DNA of 64,000 nucleotides, taken from NCBI RefSeq assembly GCF_902712915.1, contig NZ_CACTIA010000005.1:3074501-3138500 (forward strand). Reading direction: 5' to 3'. The notes below the pieces were generated by a model. That model saw only the letters and a list, made by a program, of their open reading frames with translations, did no database searches and was not told where the DNA came from. Shown piece after piece: positions 44,616 through 54,160 of the stretch. Position 1 is the stretch's first letter; each line of letters opens with the position of its first letter. The position numbers and the translations under genes were made by a program. This DNA is from Acidiphilium sp. C61. Lineage in GTDB: Bacteria; Pseudomonadota; Alphaproteobacteria; Acetobacterales; Acetobacteraceae.

Positions 44616-44894
44616 ATGGCGGACAGGCAGCTCGATGCGCGCTATCTGAAAGGGCCGATGCCGGTGCTGCGGGCGGCCCGCGAACTGCGCCGCCTGGCAC
44701 CCGGAACGCGGCTGCGCGTGCTGGCGACCGACCCCGGCACCGTCGTCGATTTTCGTGATTTCTGCCGCGATGCCGGCCACGCGCTGGTCTCGTGGAGCGA
44801 GGTGAAGGGCGTGTTCAGCTTCACCATTCGTGCGGCCGGCGCCGCGCGCGAGGCCGCGCCCCACGAAGCAGTGCCGCGCGGTCCGGCGACATGA
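44616..44894 (+). CDS. TusA/SirA-family protein lacking the catalytic cysteine
   Basis: A 92-residue protein. Fold-defining features of TusA are present: LDARYLKGPMPVLRAARELRRL in place of the usual LDxxGLxCPxPVL, then LRVLATDPGTVVDFRDFC and GHALVSWSEVKGVFSFTIR. The persulfide-carrying Cys of the CPxP motif is replaced by Gly (codon GGG) and the preceding Gly by Tyr. It is therefore unlikely to relay sulfur in the standard way, although another Cys (in DFRDFC) remains. The extra Ala/Pro-rich tail is unusual. The ATG at 44616 is chosen because it begins at the family's usual N-terminus. Confidence 0.8.
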   Translation: MADRQLDARYLKGPMPVLRAARELRRLAPGTRLRVLATDPGTVVDFRDFCRDAGHALVSWSEVKGVFSFTIRAAGAAREAAPHEAVPRGPAT

Positions 44895-44940
44895 GCTGAC
44901 GCCTCGGGAAATGTCAGAATAAGGGGAGATACCAAGAAAA

Positions 44941-45870
44941 ATGACCGTGGCCCTGATCACCCATCCTGCCTGCTTCGAGCACGATACCGGCCCGCACCAC
45001 CCCGAGCGCCCGGCCCGGCTGCGCGCCGTGCTCGCCGCGCTGGAGACCCCCGAATTCCAGCACCTGCTGCGCGAGGTCGCCCCCGAAGCCCCCGAGTCGG
45101 CGCTGCGGGCGGTGCATCACGACGCCTATGTCGACTCGATTCTCGCGAAACTGCCGGCAGAGGGCGAGAAGGTGCATCTCGACGCCGACACGCTGATGAG
45201 CCGGGGCAGCCTTGCCGCCGCGCTGCGCTCGGCCGGCGGTGCCATGCGCGGGGTCGACGCGGTGATGGAGGGCTGGGCGCGGGCCGCCTTCGTCGCCACC
45301 CGCCCGCCCGGCCATCATGCCGAACCCGACCGGGCGATGGGGTTCTGTCTCTTCGCCAATGCCGCGATCGCCGCGCACCATGCCCGCGCGCGGGGCCTCC
45401 GGCGCATCGCCGTGGTCGATTTCGACGTGCATCACGGCAACGGCACCCAGGCGATGTTCGAGACCGATGCCGACCTGTTCTATGCCTCGTCGCACCAATA
45501 CCCCTGCTACCCCGGCACCGGCCGGCCCTCCGAGCGCGGGGTGGCCGGCAATATCGTCAATGCCGTGCTGCCGCCGGGCTCGGGCTCCGAGGCCTTCCGC
45601 GCCGCCTGGCAGGAGACGCTGCTGCCGGCGCTGGAGCGTTTCGCGCCCGAGCTGCTGATCGTCTCGGCCGGGTTCGATGCGCATAAATTCGACCCGCTCG
45701 CCGAACTCAACGTGGAAACCGCCGATTTCGCCTGGCTGACCGAGGCGCTGGTGGGCATTGCCGACCGTCATTGCGGCGGCAGGGTGGTCTCGCTGCTCGA
45801 AGGCGGGTACGACCTCGATGCACTCGCCGCCGGCACCGCCGCCCATGTCCGCGCCTTGATGCGGCACTGA
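44941..45870 (+). CDS. histone deacetylase-family (acetylpolyamine/acetoin-utilisation-type) amidohydrolase
   Basis: A 309-residue zinc-dependent deacetylase of the arginase/deacetylase fold. Catalytic and metal residues are seen in RPPGHHAEPDRAMGFCLFAN, VDFDVHHGNGTQAMF, SAGFDAHKFDPL and LEGGYDLDALA. Bacterial relatives deacetylate polyamines, acetylated lysines or other acetyl-amides; the substrate is not predictable. AAGGGGAGA precedes the ATG. It is followed by an array of hairpin repeats. Confidence 0.9.
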   Translation: MTVALITHPACFEHDTGPHHPERPARLRAVLAALETPEFQHLLREVAPEAPESALRAVHHDAYVDSILAKLPAEGEKVHLDADTLMSRGSLAAALRSAGGAMRGVDAVMEGWARAAFVATRPPGHHAEPDRAMGFCLFANAAIAAHHARARGLRRIAVVDFDVHHGNGTQAMFETDADLFYASSHQYPCYPGTGRPSERGVAGNIVNAVLPPGSGSEAFRAAWQETLLPALERFAPELLIVSAGFDAHKFDPLAELNVETADFAWLTEALVGIADRHCGGRVVSLLEGGYDLDALAAGTAAHVRALMRH

Positions 45871-45879
45871 TCCGGGGCT

Positions 45880-45928
45880 AGAGCATCATCCGGTCAGATG
45901 GAATGATATGGCCGGATAAAGATGCTCT
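45880..45928. repeat. dispersed hairpin repeat, degenerated copy
   Basis: Outer arms AGAGCATC (45880-45887) and GATGCTCT (45921-45928) are perfect. The inner stem (CCGGTCAGATG against GATATGGCCGG) has lost several pairs compared with the copies at 6741 and 29428. It lies 9 bp after the deacetylase stop and 15 bp before the next repeat module. Confidence 0.75.
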
Positions 45929-45943
45929 GATAATCAACAGGAT

Positions 45944-46047
45944 AGAGCATCATCCGGTCAGATGGGATCATCCGATCAGTTAAAGAAGCTCGGTTTGTCA
46001 ATATGATAGAGTGCTACATTCGATCCATGGGATCGAAAAGGTCTCTA
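45944..46047. repeat. two-hairpin dispersed repeat module, copy 2
   Basis: It has the same order and the same 104-bp length as the module at 29428-29531. Hairpin 1 starts AGAGCATCATCCGGTCAGATG. The linker GGTTTGTCAATATGAT differs from copy 1 at one base. Hairpin 2 has inner palindrome CGATCC-ATG-GGATCG (46021-46035) and weakened outer arms. It ends 29 bp before the xseB ATG, so it forms the xseB leader. Confidence 0.8.
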
Positions 46048-46075
46048 TCGCGAGGAAAACTTGGGAGTTTTGATC

Positions 46076-46342
46076 ATGGCCGCAGCCAAGCCGGATGCCG
46101 GCGCCCCCGATACGGGGCCGGACATCGACAAGTTGTCCTTCGAGGATGCCCTGGCCGAGCTTGAGCGCATCGTGCGCGGGCTGGAAACCGGGCAGCAGAA
46201 ACTTGAGGACGCGATCGCGGCTTATGAGCGTGGCAGTCGCCTCAAGCAGCATTGCGAGGCGCGTCTGGCCGAGGCGGAGAGCCGCGTGCAGTCGATCGTC
46301 GCGCGCGCCGATGGCGCCCTCGCGCTGAAGGACGACCAGTGA
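46076..46342 (+). CDS. xseB: exodeoxyribonuclease VII small subunit
   Basis: An 88-residue subunit that associates with XseA to degrade single-stranded DNA to oligonucleotides. It has the typical LSFEDALAELERIVRGLETGQQKLEDAIAAYERG helical pair followed by HCEARLAEAESRV. I choose ATG 46076 (GGGAG upstream) over TTG 46061. Its stop overlaps the ispA GTG start (GTGA), the common xseB-ispA arrangement. xseA is not in the window. Confidence 0.93.
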   Translation: MAAAKPDAGAPDTGPDIDKLSFEDALAELERIVRGLETGQQKLEDAIAAYERGSRLKQHCEARLAEAESRVQSIVARADGALALKDDQ

Positions 46343-47244
46343 GCGCCGCCGGGTCGGATGACGCCCTCGCCGCGGCGCTGCGCGATGCCGCCGCACTGAT
46401 CGAGACCGAGCTGGACGTGCTGTTGCCCCTGCCGGAGGGCGAGGAGCGGCCGCTGGTCGAGGCGATGCGCTACGCGGTGCTCGGCGGCGGCAAGCGGATG
46501 CGCGGTTTCCTCGTGATCGAGACGGCGCGGCTGTTTTCGGTCAACCTCACCTGCGCGGTGCGGGTGGCCGCCGCGGTCGAGATGCTGCACGCCTATTCGC
46601 TGGTGCATGACGACCTGCCGGCGATGGACGATGACGATCTGCGCCGCGGCAAGCCCTCCTGCCACAAGGCCTTCGACGAGGCGACCGCGATCCTCGCCGG
46701 CGATGCGCTGCAGACCCGCGCCTTCGAGGTGCTGGCCGAGCCCGATACCCATTCCGACCCCGAGGTGCGCTGCGAACTGGTGCTCGCCCTTGCGGCGGCC
46801 TCCGGCGCGCGCGGCATGGTCGGCGGCCAGATGATCGACATCGTCTCGGAAGGAAAGCAGCTCGAACCGCCGGTGATCACCCGCCTGCAAGCGCTCAAGA
46901 CCGGGCGGCTGATCCAGTTCAGCGCCGAGGCCGGCGCCATTCTCGGCCGCGCGCAGGGCTCGCAGCGCCACCATATCGCCGGCTACGGGCGGGATCTCGG
47001 CGCGGCCTTCCAGATCGCCGACGACATTCTCGACGAGGAAGGCTCGGCTGCGAGCCTCGGCAAGACCGCCGGCAAGGATGCGGCCCAGGGCAAGGCGACG
47101 ATGGTCGCGGTGATGGGCATCGAGCGCGCGCGCACCCATGCGGCGCATCTCGCCAGCCAGGCCGCCGCCTATCTCGACGGGTTCGGCGCGCAGGCCGACC
47201 TGCTGCGCGGCCTCGCCGCCTTCACCGTCAGCCGCCGGAGCTGA
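46339..47244 (+). CDS. ispA: farnesyl diphosphate synthase (short-chain polyprenyl synthetase)
   Basis: A 301-residue prenyltransferase making farnesyl diphosphate for quinones, hopanoids and undecaprenyl phosphate. The first aspartate-rich motif is in LVHDDLPAMDDDDLRRG and the second in QIADDILDEEG. GGGKRMRGFLV and GGQMIDI are also conserved. The two residues inserted in the first DDxxxxD motif fit the bacterial FPP synthase group. The GTG start at 46339 overlaps the xseB stop. A glycosyltransferase gene follows where dxs is often found. Confidence 0.93.
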   Translation: MSAAGSDDALAAALRDAAALIETELDVLLPLPEGEERPLVEAMRYAVLGGGKRMRGFLVIETARLFSVNLTCAVRVAAAVEMLHAYSLVHDDLPAMDDDDLRRGKPSCHKAFDEATAILAGDALQTRAFEVLAEPDTHSDPEVRCELVLALAAASGARGMVGGQMIDIVSEGKQLEPPVITRLQALKTGRLIQFSAEAGAILGRAQGSQRHHIAGYGRDLGAAFQIADDILDEEGSAASLGKTAGKDAAQGKATMVAVMGIERARTHAAHLASQAAAYLDGFGAQADLLRGLAAFTVSRRS

Positions 47245-47254
47245 CCGGCGGGCG

Positions 47255-48217
47255 ATGCGGATCGTCATCGCCAGCCGGATTCTGAACGAGGAGGACATTG
47301 TCGAGGCCTTCGTGCGCCACAACGCGACCTTCGCGGCGCACCTGCTCTTCCTCGACAATGGCAGCACCGACCGCACACTCGCGATCCTGCTTGCGCTGCG
47401 CGACGAGGGGCTGCCGATCTCGGTGTTCCAGGCGCGCGCCGTCGGCTTCGACGAGGCGCGGGTGAATTCCTGGCTCTACGAGACCGCGGACGGGCTGCAC
47501 CGGGCGGACTGGGTGGCGTTTCTCGACGTCGACGAGTTCATCGTCGCGGGCGAGGACGGGCTGGCCCCGCTTCTGGCCGCCGCACCGGCGCCGGCGGTGG
47601 CGCTTCCGCTCGTGAATTATCACGATACCGCCGATGACGATCCCGCCGAGCTGGTCATTCCGCGGCGGCTGCGCTGGCGCGCGCGGCAGATGCCGCCGGT
47701 GCCCAAGGTCATCGTGCGCGGCGGCTTCGGGGCGCGCTGCGCGATCGCACCGGGCAATCACGGCGCGTCGGTCGATGGCGTCGCATTGCCGCACGTGGGG
47801 CTGCCCGGCGCTTCACTCGCGCATTATCCCCGCCGCTCCGGTTGGCACGACCTGCAGAAATCCGCCATCGGCTGGCTCAAGGTGCTGGCCGCCGGCGGGC
47901 ACGCGGCGCAGGCGGGGTATTCGGCGCATTACCGGGTGCCCTTCGAGCGTCTGCGCGATGCGCCGGCAAGCCTGCTGCGCGAGCCGGCCTATCTCGCCCA
48001 GCCGGTCGATCCGGCGCGGATGGTGCTCGACCCGATCGCGTATAGCGGCGGCGAGTTGCGCCATACGGTGCCGTCCGACCCGGCGATGCGCGCGCTCGCG
48101 GCAGCACTGCACCATGCCGAGGCGCTTGCCCGTGCCCATGGGCGGCTGCTCGACGAATCGGCCGAGGCGCGCAGCCTGGTCGCGCGATGGAACGGCGAGC
48201 GCAACTTCCTGTTCTGA
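47255..48217 (+). CDS. family 2-type glycosyltransferase
   Basis: A 320-residue protein of the Glyco_tranf_2_4/GT92-like group. It opens with IVIASRILNEEDIVEAFVRHN (nucleotide-sugar loop), then LFLDNGSTDRTLAIL and the metal-binding WVAFLDVDEFIV (DxD-like DVDEF). No membrane segment is apparent. The target glycan is unknown. It starts 10 nt after ispA and could be cotranscribed. It ends at a hairpin shared with the convergent acyl-CoA synthetase gene. Confidence 0.85.
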   Translation: MRIVIASRILNEEDIVEAFVRHNATFAAHLLFLDNGSTDRTLAILLALRDEGLPISVFQARAVGFDEARVNSWLYETADGLHRADWVAFLDVDEFIVAGEDGLAPLLAAAPAPAVALPLVNYHDTADDDPAELVIPRRLRWRARQMPPVPKVIVRGGFGARCAIAPGNHGASVDGVALPHVGLPGASLAHYPRRSGWHDLQKSAIGWLKVLAAGGHAAQAGYSAHYRVPFERLRDAPASLLREPAYLAQPVDPARMVLDPIAYSGGELRHTVPSDPAMRALAAALHHAEALARAHGRLLDESAEARSLVARWNGERNFLF

Positions 48218-48219
48218 CC

Positions 48220-48244
48220 GGATGACGCTTCCAGAGCGTCGTCC
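48220..48244. terminator. hairpin between convergent genes
   Basis: A 10-bp stem GGATGACGCT (48220-48229) pairs with AGCGTCGTCC (48235-48244) with one G-T pair and a 5-nt loop, located 3 bp past the glycosyltransferase stop and 25 bp from the end of the convergent gene. The following bases (AGAGCGTCGTCCGATCGGAT) resemble a truncated copy of the dispersed repeat family. There is no T-tract. Confidence 0.5.
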
Positions 48245-48268
48245 GATCGGATGACGCCCTCGCGTCGC

Positions 48269-49894
48269 TCAGCCTTCCCGCGCCCGTTCGCGCAGCACGT
48301 ATTTCTGGATCTTGCCGGTCGATGTCTTCGGCAGCTCGCTGAACACGATGCGCTTCGGCGCCTTGAAACGCGCCATGTTCTGCTGGCAGAAGCCGATGAT
48401 CTCCTCCGCCGTCGCGGTCATCTCCGGCCGCAGCACGACGAAGGCGCAGGGCACCTCGCCCCATTTCTCGTCCGGCGCGGCCACCACGGCCGCCTCCAGC
48501 ACCGCCGGATGCCGATAGAGCACGGTCTCGATCTCGATGGTGGAGATGTTTTCCCCGCCGGAAATGATGATGTCCTTCGAGCGGTCCTTGAGCTCGATAT
48601 AGCCATCCGGGTGCATCACGCCGAGATCGCCGGTCGCGAACCAGCCGCCGGCGAAGGATTTTTCCGTCGCCGCCGCGTCCTTCAGGTAGCCCATCATGAC
48701 GATGTTGCCGCGCAGGAACACCTCGCCCATCGTCGTCCCGTCGGCCGGCACCGGCGCGCGGGTGGCCGGATCGGCGACCATCGCCCCTTCCTCGACCGCG
48801 TAGGTCACGCCCTGCCGCGCCCGCAGCGCCGCGCGTTCCGGCGCCGGCCGGCCATCCCACGCCTCCTGCCAGGCGCAATAGGTCACCGGGCCGTAGGTTT
48901 CGGTCAGCCCGTAGACATGGGTGAGATCGACGCCGAGCCCTTCCATCGCCTCGATCACGGCGGCAGGCGGCGGCGCGCCCGCGGTCATCATCGCGACCCC
49001 GCGCCCGGCATAGACCGCGCGCTGCGGCTCCGGCGCGTTGATCATCATGTTCATGATCACCGGGGCGCCGCAGAGATGCGTCACCCCATGCCGCTCCACG
49101 GCGGCGGCGATATGCGCCGCGTCGATCCGCCGCAGGCAGACATGCGTTCCCGCCAGCGCGGTGATGGTCCAGGGGAAGCACCAGCCGTTGCAGTGGAACA
49201 TCGGCAGCGTCCAGAGATAGACCGGGTGCTGGCGCATGTTCCAGGTGATGGCGTTGCCGAGCCCGTTCAGATAGGCGCCGCGATGATGATAGACGACGCC
49301 CTTGGGCTTGCCGGTGGTGCCGGAGGTATAGTTCAGCGCGATCGCCGACCATTCGTCGTCGGGGAATTGCCAGTCGAATCCCGCCGTGCCGGTGGCGAGA
49401 AAGTCCTCGTACTCCATCGCGCCGAGACGCGCGCCGCCCGGCCCCTCGGGATCGTCGATATCGATCACCGGCGGCGCGGCATCGCCTAGCTCGGCCAGCG
49501 CCGCCCCGATCACCGGCGCGAATTCGGTGTCGGTCAGCAGCAGCTTCGCCTCGCCATGGCGCAGGATATAGGCGATGGTCGGCGCATCCAGCCTGGTGTT
49601 GAGCGTGTTCAATACCGCCCCCGCCATCGCGACCCCGAAATGCGCCTCGACCATGGCCGGGATGTTGGGCGCCATCACCGCGACGACATCGCCCCGCCCG
49701 ATCCCCCGCGCCGCCAGCGCCGCGCCGAGCTGCTTGCAGCGGGCGAAGGTTTCCGCCCAGCTCCGCCGGATCGCGCCGTGAACCACCGCCGTCCGTTCCG
49801 GCCAGACCCTCGCCGTCCGCGCGAGGAAGGAGAGCGGCGACAGCGCCTGGTAATTCGCTGCGGTCTTTTCGAGGCCGGCGGTGAAATCGGTCAT
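48269..49894 (-). CDS. acyl-CoA synthetase (AMP-forming)
   Basis: A 541-residue ANL-superfamily ligase. YTSGTTG is at 189-195, followed by KPKGVVYHHRGAYLN, TLPMFHCNGWCFPW, VYGLTETYGP, FATGDLGVMHPDGYIELKDRSKDIIISGGENIS and the C-terminal PKTSTGKIQKYVLRE. The FHCNGWCFPW and YHHRGAY features are typical of the medium/short-chain acyl-CoA synthetase group related to acetate, crotonobetaine and fatty acid ligases; the exact acid is not defined. CGAGGAAA precedes ATG 49894. It is a different subgroup from the ligase encoded at 22149-23795. Confidence 0.9.
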   Translation of the reverse strand: MTDFTAGLEKTAANYQALSPLSFLARTARVWPERTAVVHGAIRRSWAETFARCKQLGAALAARGIGRGDVVAVMAPNIPAMVEAHFGVAMAGAVLNTLNTRLDAPTIAYILRHGEAKLLLTDTEFAPVIGAALAELGDAAPPVIDIDDPEGPGGARLGAMEYEDFLATGTAGFDWQFPDDEWSAIALNYTSGTTGKPKGVVYHHRGAYLNGLGNAITWNMRQHPVYLWTLPMFHCNGWCFPWTITALAGTHVCLRRIDAAHIAAAVERHGVTHLCGAPVIMNMMINAPEPQRAVYAGRGVAMMTAGAPPPAAVIEAMEGLGVDLTHVYGLTETYGPVTYCAWQEAWDGRPAPERAALRARQGVTYAVEEGAMVADPATRAPVPADGTTMGEVFLRGNIVMMGYLKDAAATEKSFAGGWFATGDLGVMHPDGYIELKDRSKDIIISGGENISTIEIETVLYRHPAVLEAAVVAAPDEKWGEVPCAFVVLRPEMTATAEEIIGFCQQNMARFKAPKRIVFSELPKTSTGKIQKYVLRERAREG

Positions 49895-50086
49895 GGGGTT
49901 TCCTCGGCGTGGCGGTTTGTTTGCCGGCAGGATATCAGCCGCTTCCCCGCGCCGCCATCCCGCCCGCGCGCGACGATGTGAACGGGAAGGGGCGCGGATG
50001 ACGCTGGACATGGCGGGGTGGGGCGCCAAGATCGGCATCGGTCAGCGGGATGCCCGCCGGCGCCGGACCGCCTCATCCCGCCTTGC

Positions 50087-50137
50087 CAGACTTGCCGAAA
50101 TCCCAGACTTGCCGAAATCCCAGACTTGCCGAAATCG
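50087..50137 (+). repeat. three tandem copies of a 17-bp unit
   Basis: The unit CAGACTTGCCGAAATCC occurs three times head to tail (50087-50103, 50104-50120, and 50121-50137 with a final G). It ends 14 bp before the ATG of the secreted protein gene, and its last copy adjoins the ribosome-binding site (GAAGGAG). It is a likely hotspot for copy-number change in the leader. Confidence 0.9.
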
Positions 50138-50151
50138 AAGGAGTCACGCCG

Positions 50152-50736
50152 ATGATCCGTTCCTTCCTGCCCCTTGCCGCGGCGGCGCTGGTCCTGCCCG
50201 TGGCCGCCCTGCCTGCCACCGCCCTGGCCGCGCCGCCCGCGCCGCCCGCGGCGATCGTGGTCGTGCCCGTCGCGGTGCCGGTGGTGGCGATGCCCGCCGC
50301 CCCGATGGCCCTGTTCCGCGAGATGGACGCGATGCAGCGCGCGATGCAGGTGCAGATGGCAGCGCTCGCGCGTCTTGCCGCGCGCCCGCCGGCGCTCCCG
50401 GCGATGGCCGGCCTCGCCGCGCCGCCAGTCGGCGGCGTGCGCATCACCATGGTCGCCGCCGGCGGGGGCAAGGGTGTGTGCAGCGAGCAGATGGAGATCA
50501 TGCCGGGGCACGATGGAAGGATGCACGTCTTCGTCCGCCGCAGCGCCGGCTGCGCGCCGCAGGCCGCCGCGATGCCCTCCCACCCGCCGCATAAGCTTGG
50601 CGGCTACCCGCCGCGGGCGCTTGGCGGCTATCCGCCGCAGGCCCGTCCGCGTCTGCCGGCGGACGCGCTGCCGCCGCCCTCGAGGATGATCGAGGCGGAG
50701 GACCTGGTTCCCGGCCGGGCGCGCGCGGCCGGCTGA
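50152..50736 (+). CDS. uncharacterised secreted protein with Pro-rich C-terminus
   Basis: A 194-residue protein with an N-terminal signal peptide (basic MIRSF, hydrophobic LPLAAAALVLPVAALPATALA, cleavage likely at ALA-AP). A helical Met/Ala-rich region (FREMDAMQRAMQVQMAAL) follows, then a small domain with two cysteines (GVCSEQMEI and RSAGCAP) that could form a disulfide. A C-terminal Pro-rich stretch contains LGGYPP twice. I do not recognise the family. AAGGAG is 8 nt upstream. The 17-bp tandem repeat in its leader is unusual. Confidence 0.65.
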   Translation: MIRSFLPLAAAALVLPVAALPATALAAPPAPPAAIVVVPVAVPVVAMPAAPMALFREMDAMQRAMQVQMAALARLAARPPALPAMAGLAAPPVGGVRITMVAAGGGKGVCSEQMEIMPGHDGRMHVFVRRSAGCAPQAAAMPSHPPHKLGGYPPRALGGYPPQARPRLPADALPPPSRMIEAEDLVPGRARAAG

Positions 50737-50781
50737 GGCCGCAAGATCCGGCGCCGCCCGGTCTGCCCTGCGCCGCCGGCC

Positions 50782-50810
50782 TTGCCGGATCGGCGGGAGC
50801 CAGATAGTAG
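50782..50810 (+). promoter_or_regulatory. candidate guaB promoter
   Basis: TTGCCG (50782-50787) and TAGTAG (50805-50810) are 17 nt apart, 36 nt before the guaB ATG. The call was made by eye. Confidence 0.35.
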
Positions 50811-52346
<1,536 letters not shown>

Positions 52347-52349
52347 GAC

Positions 52350-53630
52350 TTGACCCCCGCGGGCCGGCTGCAGGCGGCAATCGAGCTGCTGGAGGCGATC
52401 GAGACGGATCGCCGCCCAGCCGACGCCATCGCCAACGACTTCCTGCGCACCCGCCGCTTCATCGGCGGCGGCGACCGGCGCGAGATCAGCGAGATCGTCT
52501 GGTCGGTGCTGCGCGCCCGCCGCCGGCTCGGCTGGTGGCTCGACCGTGTCGAAGCCGAGCCGACGGCGCGCCTGCTGATCGCCGCGCTGCACGTGCTCAC
52601 CGGCATGAAGGCACAGCGCGTCGCCGGCCTGTTCGGCGTGATGCGGTTCGCCCCGCCGCCGCTCGACGCCGCCGAGCGCCGCGCGCTCGACCGGCTCGAT
52701 ACCCACACGCTCGATCATCCCTCGATGCCCGAGGCGATCCAGCTGGAAATCCCCGATTTCGCGCTGCCCCTGCTGCGGGAGCGCTTCGGCGACCGGCTGG
52801 CGGCCGAATGCGCCGCGATGATGCAGCCCGCGCCGCTCGATCTGCGGGTCAACCTGCTCAAGGCGACCCGCGAGGCGGCGCTGGATGCGCTGGCCGGCGC
52901 CGGGCTGAAGGCGGAGATCACGCGGCTCAGCCCGTGGGGCCTGCGCCTCGCCGGCCGGCAGAACGTCACCGTCGCGGCCCCGTTCCGCGACGGGCTGGTC
53001 GAAATCCAGGACGAGGGCAGCCAGCTCGTCGCCCTGCTCGCCGGGGCGCAACCGGGCATGCGCGTCGCCGATTACTGCGCAGGCGCCGGCGGCAAGACGC
53101 TGGCGATGGCGATGACGATGGCCAACAAGGGACACATCATCGCCTGCGATGTCTCCGCGCCGCGGCTCGATGGCGCGATCCGCCGGCTGCGCCGCGCCGG
53201 GGTCCACAATGCCGAGCGCCACCTGCTCGAATCGGGCGACAAATGGGTGAAGCGCCAGGAGAAGAAATTCGACCGCGTGCTGGTCGATGCGCCCTGCACC
53301 GGCGCGGGCACCTGGCGGCGCAACCCGGATGCGAGGCTGAAGCTGACCGAGACCGACCTTGCCGAGCTCACGGCCAAGCAGGCGGCGATCCTCGATGCCG
53401 CGCAGCGCCTGGTCAAGCCGGGCGGCTGGCTGGTCTATGCCACCTGTTCGGTGCTGCGCCCGGAGAACGAGGCGCAGATCGAGGGCTTTCTCGCCCGCCA
53501 TCCCGATTTCGCGATCCTGCCGGTCGCCGACGGATTGCCGGCCTATCTGCATGGCGACACGCTGCGCCTGTCCCCGGCGCGCGACGGCACCGACGGATTT
53601 TTCGCCTGTCGGATGGAGCGGCGTGGATGA
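52350..53630 (+). CDS. RsmB/NOP-family 16S rRNA cytosine-C5 methyltransferase
   Basis: A 426-residue SAM-dependent RNA m5C methyltransferase. The N-terminal NusB-like helical region (about 1-140) is followed by the catalytic domain with DYCAGAGGKTLAMA (SAM loop), CDVSAPRLDGAIRR, and VDAPCTGAGTWRRNPD and YATCSVLRPENE carrying the two catalytic cysteines. RsmB (C967 of 16S rRNA) is the closest named enzyme, but related specificities exist. It starts with TTG, 3 nt after guaB. Its stop overlaps the next ATG. Confidence 0.88.
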   Translation: MTPAGRLQAAIELLEAIETDRRPADAIANDFLRTRRFIGGGDRREISEIVWSVLRARRRLGWWLDRVEAEPTARLLIAALHVLTGMKAQRVAGLFGVMRFAPPPLDAAERRALDRLDTHTLDHPSMPEAIQLEIPDFALPLLRERFGDRLAAECAAMMQPAPLDLRVNLLKATREAALDALAGAGLKAEITRLSPWGLRLAGRQNVTVAAPFRDGLVEIQDEGSQLVALLAGAQPGMRVADYCAGAGGKTLAMAMTMANKGHIIACDVSAPRLDGAIRRLRRAGVHNAERHLLESGDKWVKRQEKKFDRVLVDAPCTGAGTWRRNPDARLKLTETDLAELTAKQAAILDAAQRLVKPGGWLVYATCSVLRPENEAQIEGFLARHPDFAILPVADGLPAYLHGDTLRLSPARDGTDGFFACRMERRG

Positions 53631-54160
53631 TCGCGATCCGCCGCGCCCGCACCGCGGATGCGCGCGGCATCGGCGCCGTGCACGTGGAAAGCTGGCGGAG
53701 CGCCTATGCCGGCGTCCTGCCCGAACCAGTGCTCACCGGCCTCTCGGCGCCGGACCAGGCGGAGTATTACAACCGGGTGATCCGCAGCGGTGCCGTCGTG
53801 CATGTGGCGGTCGCCTCCGGTCCCGAACGGCCTGAAGCCGGCCGAAGCGGCGATGTCGTCGCCTTCGTGACCGGGCGGCGCCGTGGCGATGGCGTCGCCG
53901 ATGCCGAGATCGAGACGCTTTACGTGCTCGACGATTTCCGCGAGCGCGGGCTCGGCCGGCAGCTGCTCACCGCGGCGATGGCGCATCTCGCCGGACGGGG
54001 CTGCGCCTCGGCGATCCTGTGGGTCCTGGCCGACAATCCCGCCCGCTGGTTCTACGAGCGCATGGGCGGGCGGCGCGTGGCGGATGGCAGCGTCGAGGTC
54101 GGCGGGGTCGACGTGCCGCAGATCGCCTATCGCTGGGACGGGATCGAGCGCTTCATCTGA
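53627..54160 (+). CDS. GNAT-family N-acetyltransferase
   Basis: A 177-residue protein with IAIRRARTADARGIGAVHVESWRSAYAG at the N-terminus, the acetyl-CoA loop in IETLYVLDDFRERGLGRQLL (R-x-x-G-x-G/A form) and WFYERMGGRRV. The start resembles the group of GNAT proteins that begin RxAxxxDAxxIAxVHVxSWRxAY. The substrate is unknown. It is coupled to the methyltransferase (ATGA) and overlaps the end of xerC tail-to-tail by 8 nt. Confidence 0.85.
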   Translation: MIAIRRARTADARGIGAVHVESWRSAYAGVLPEPVLTGLSAPDQAEYYNRVIRSGAVVHVAVASGPERPEAGRSGDVVAFVTGRRRGDGVADAEIETLYVLDDFRERGLGRQLLTAAMAHLAGRGCASAILWVLADNPARWFYERMGGRRVADGSVEVGGVDVPQIAYRWDGIERFI

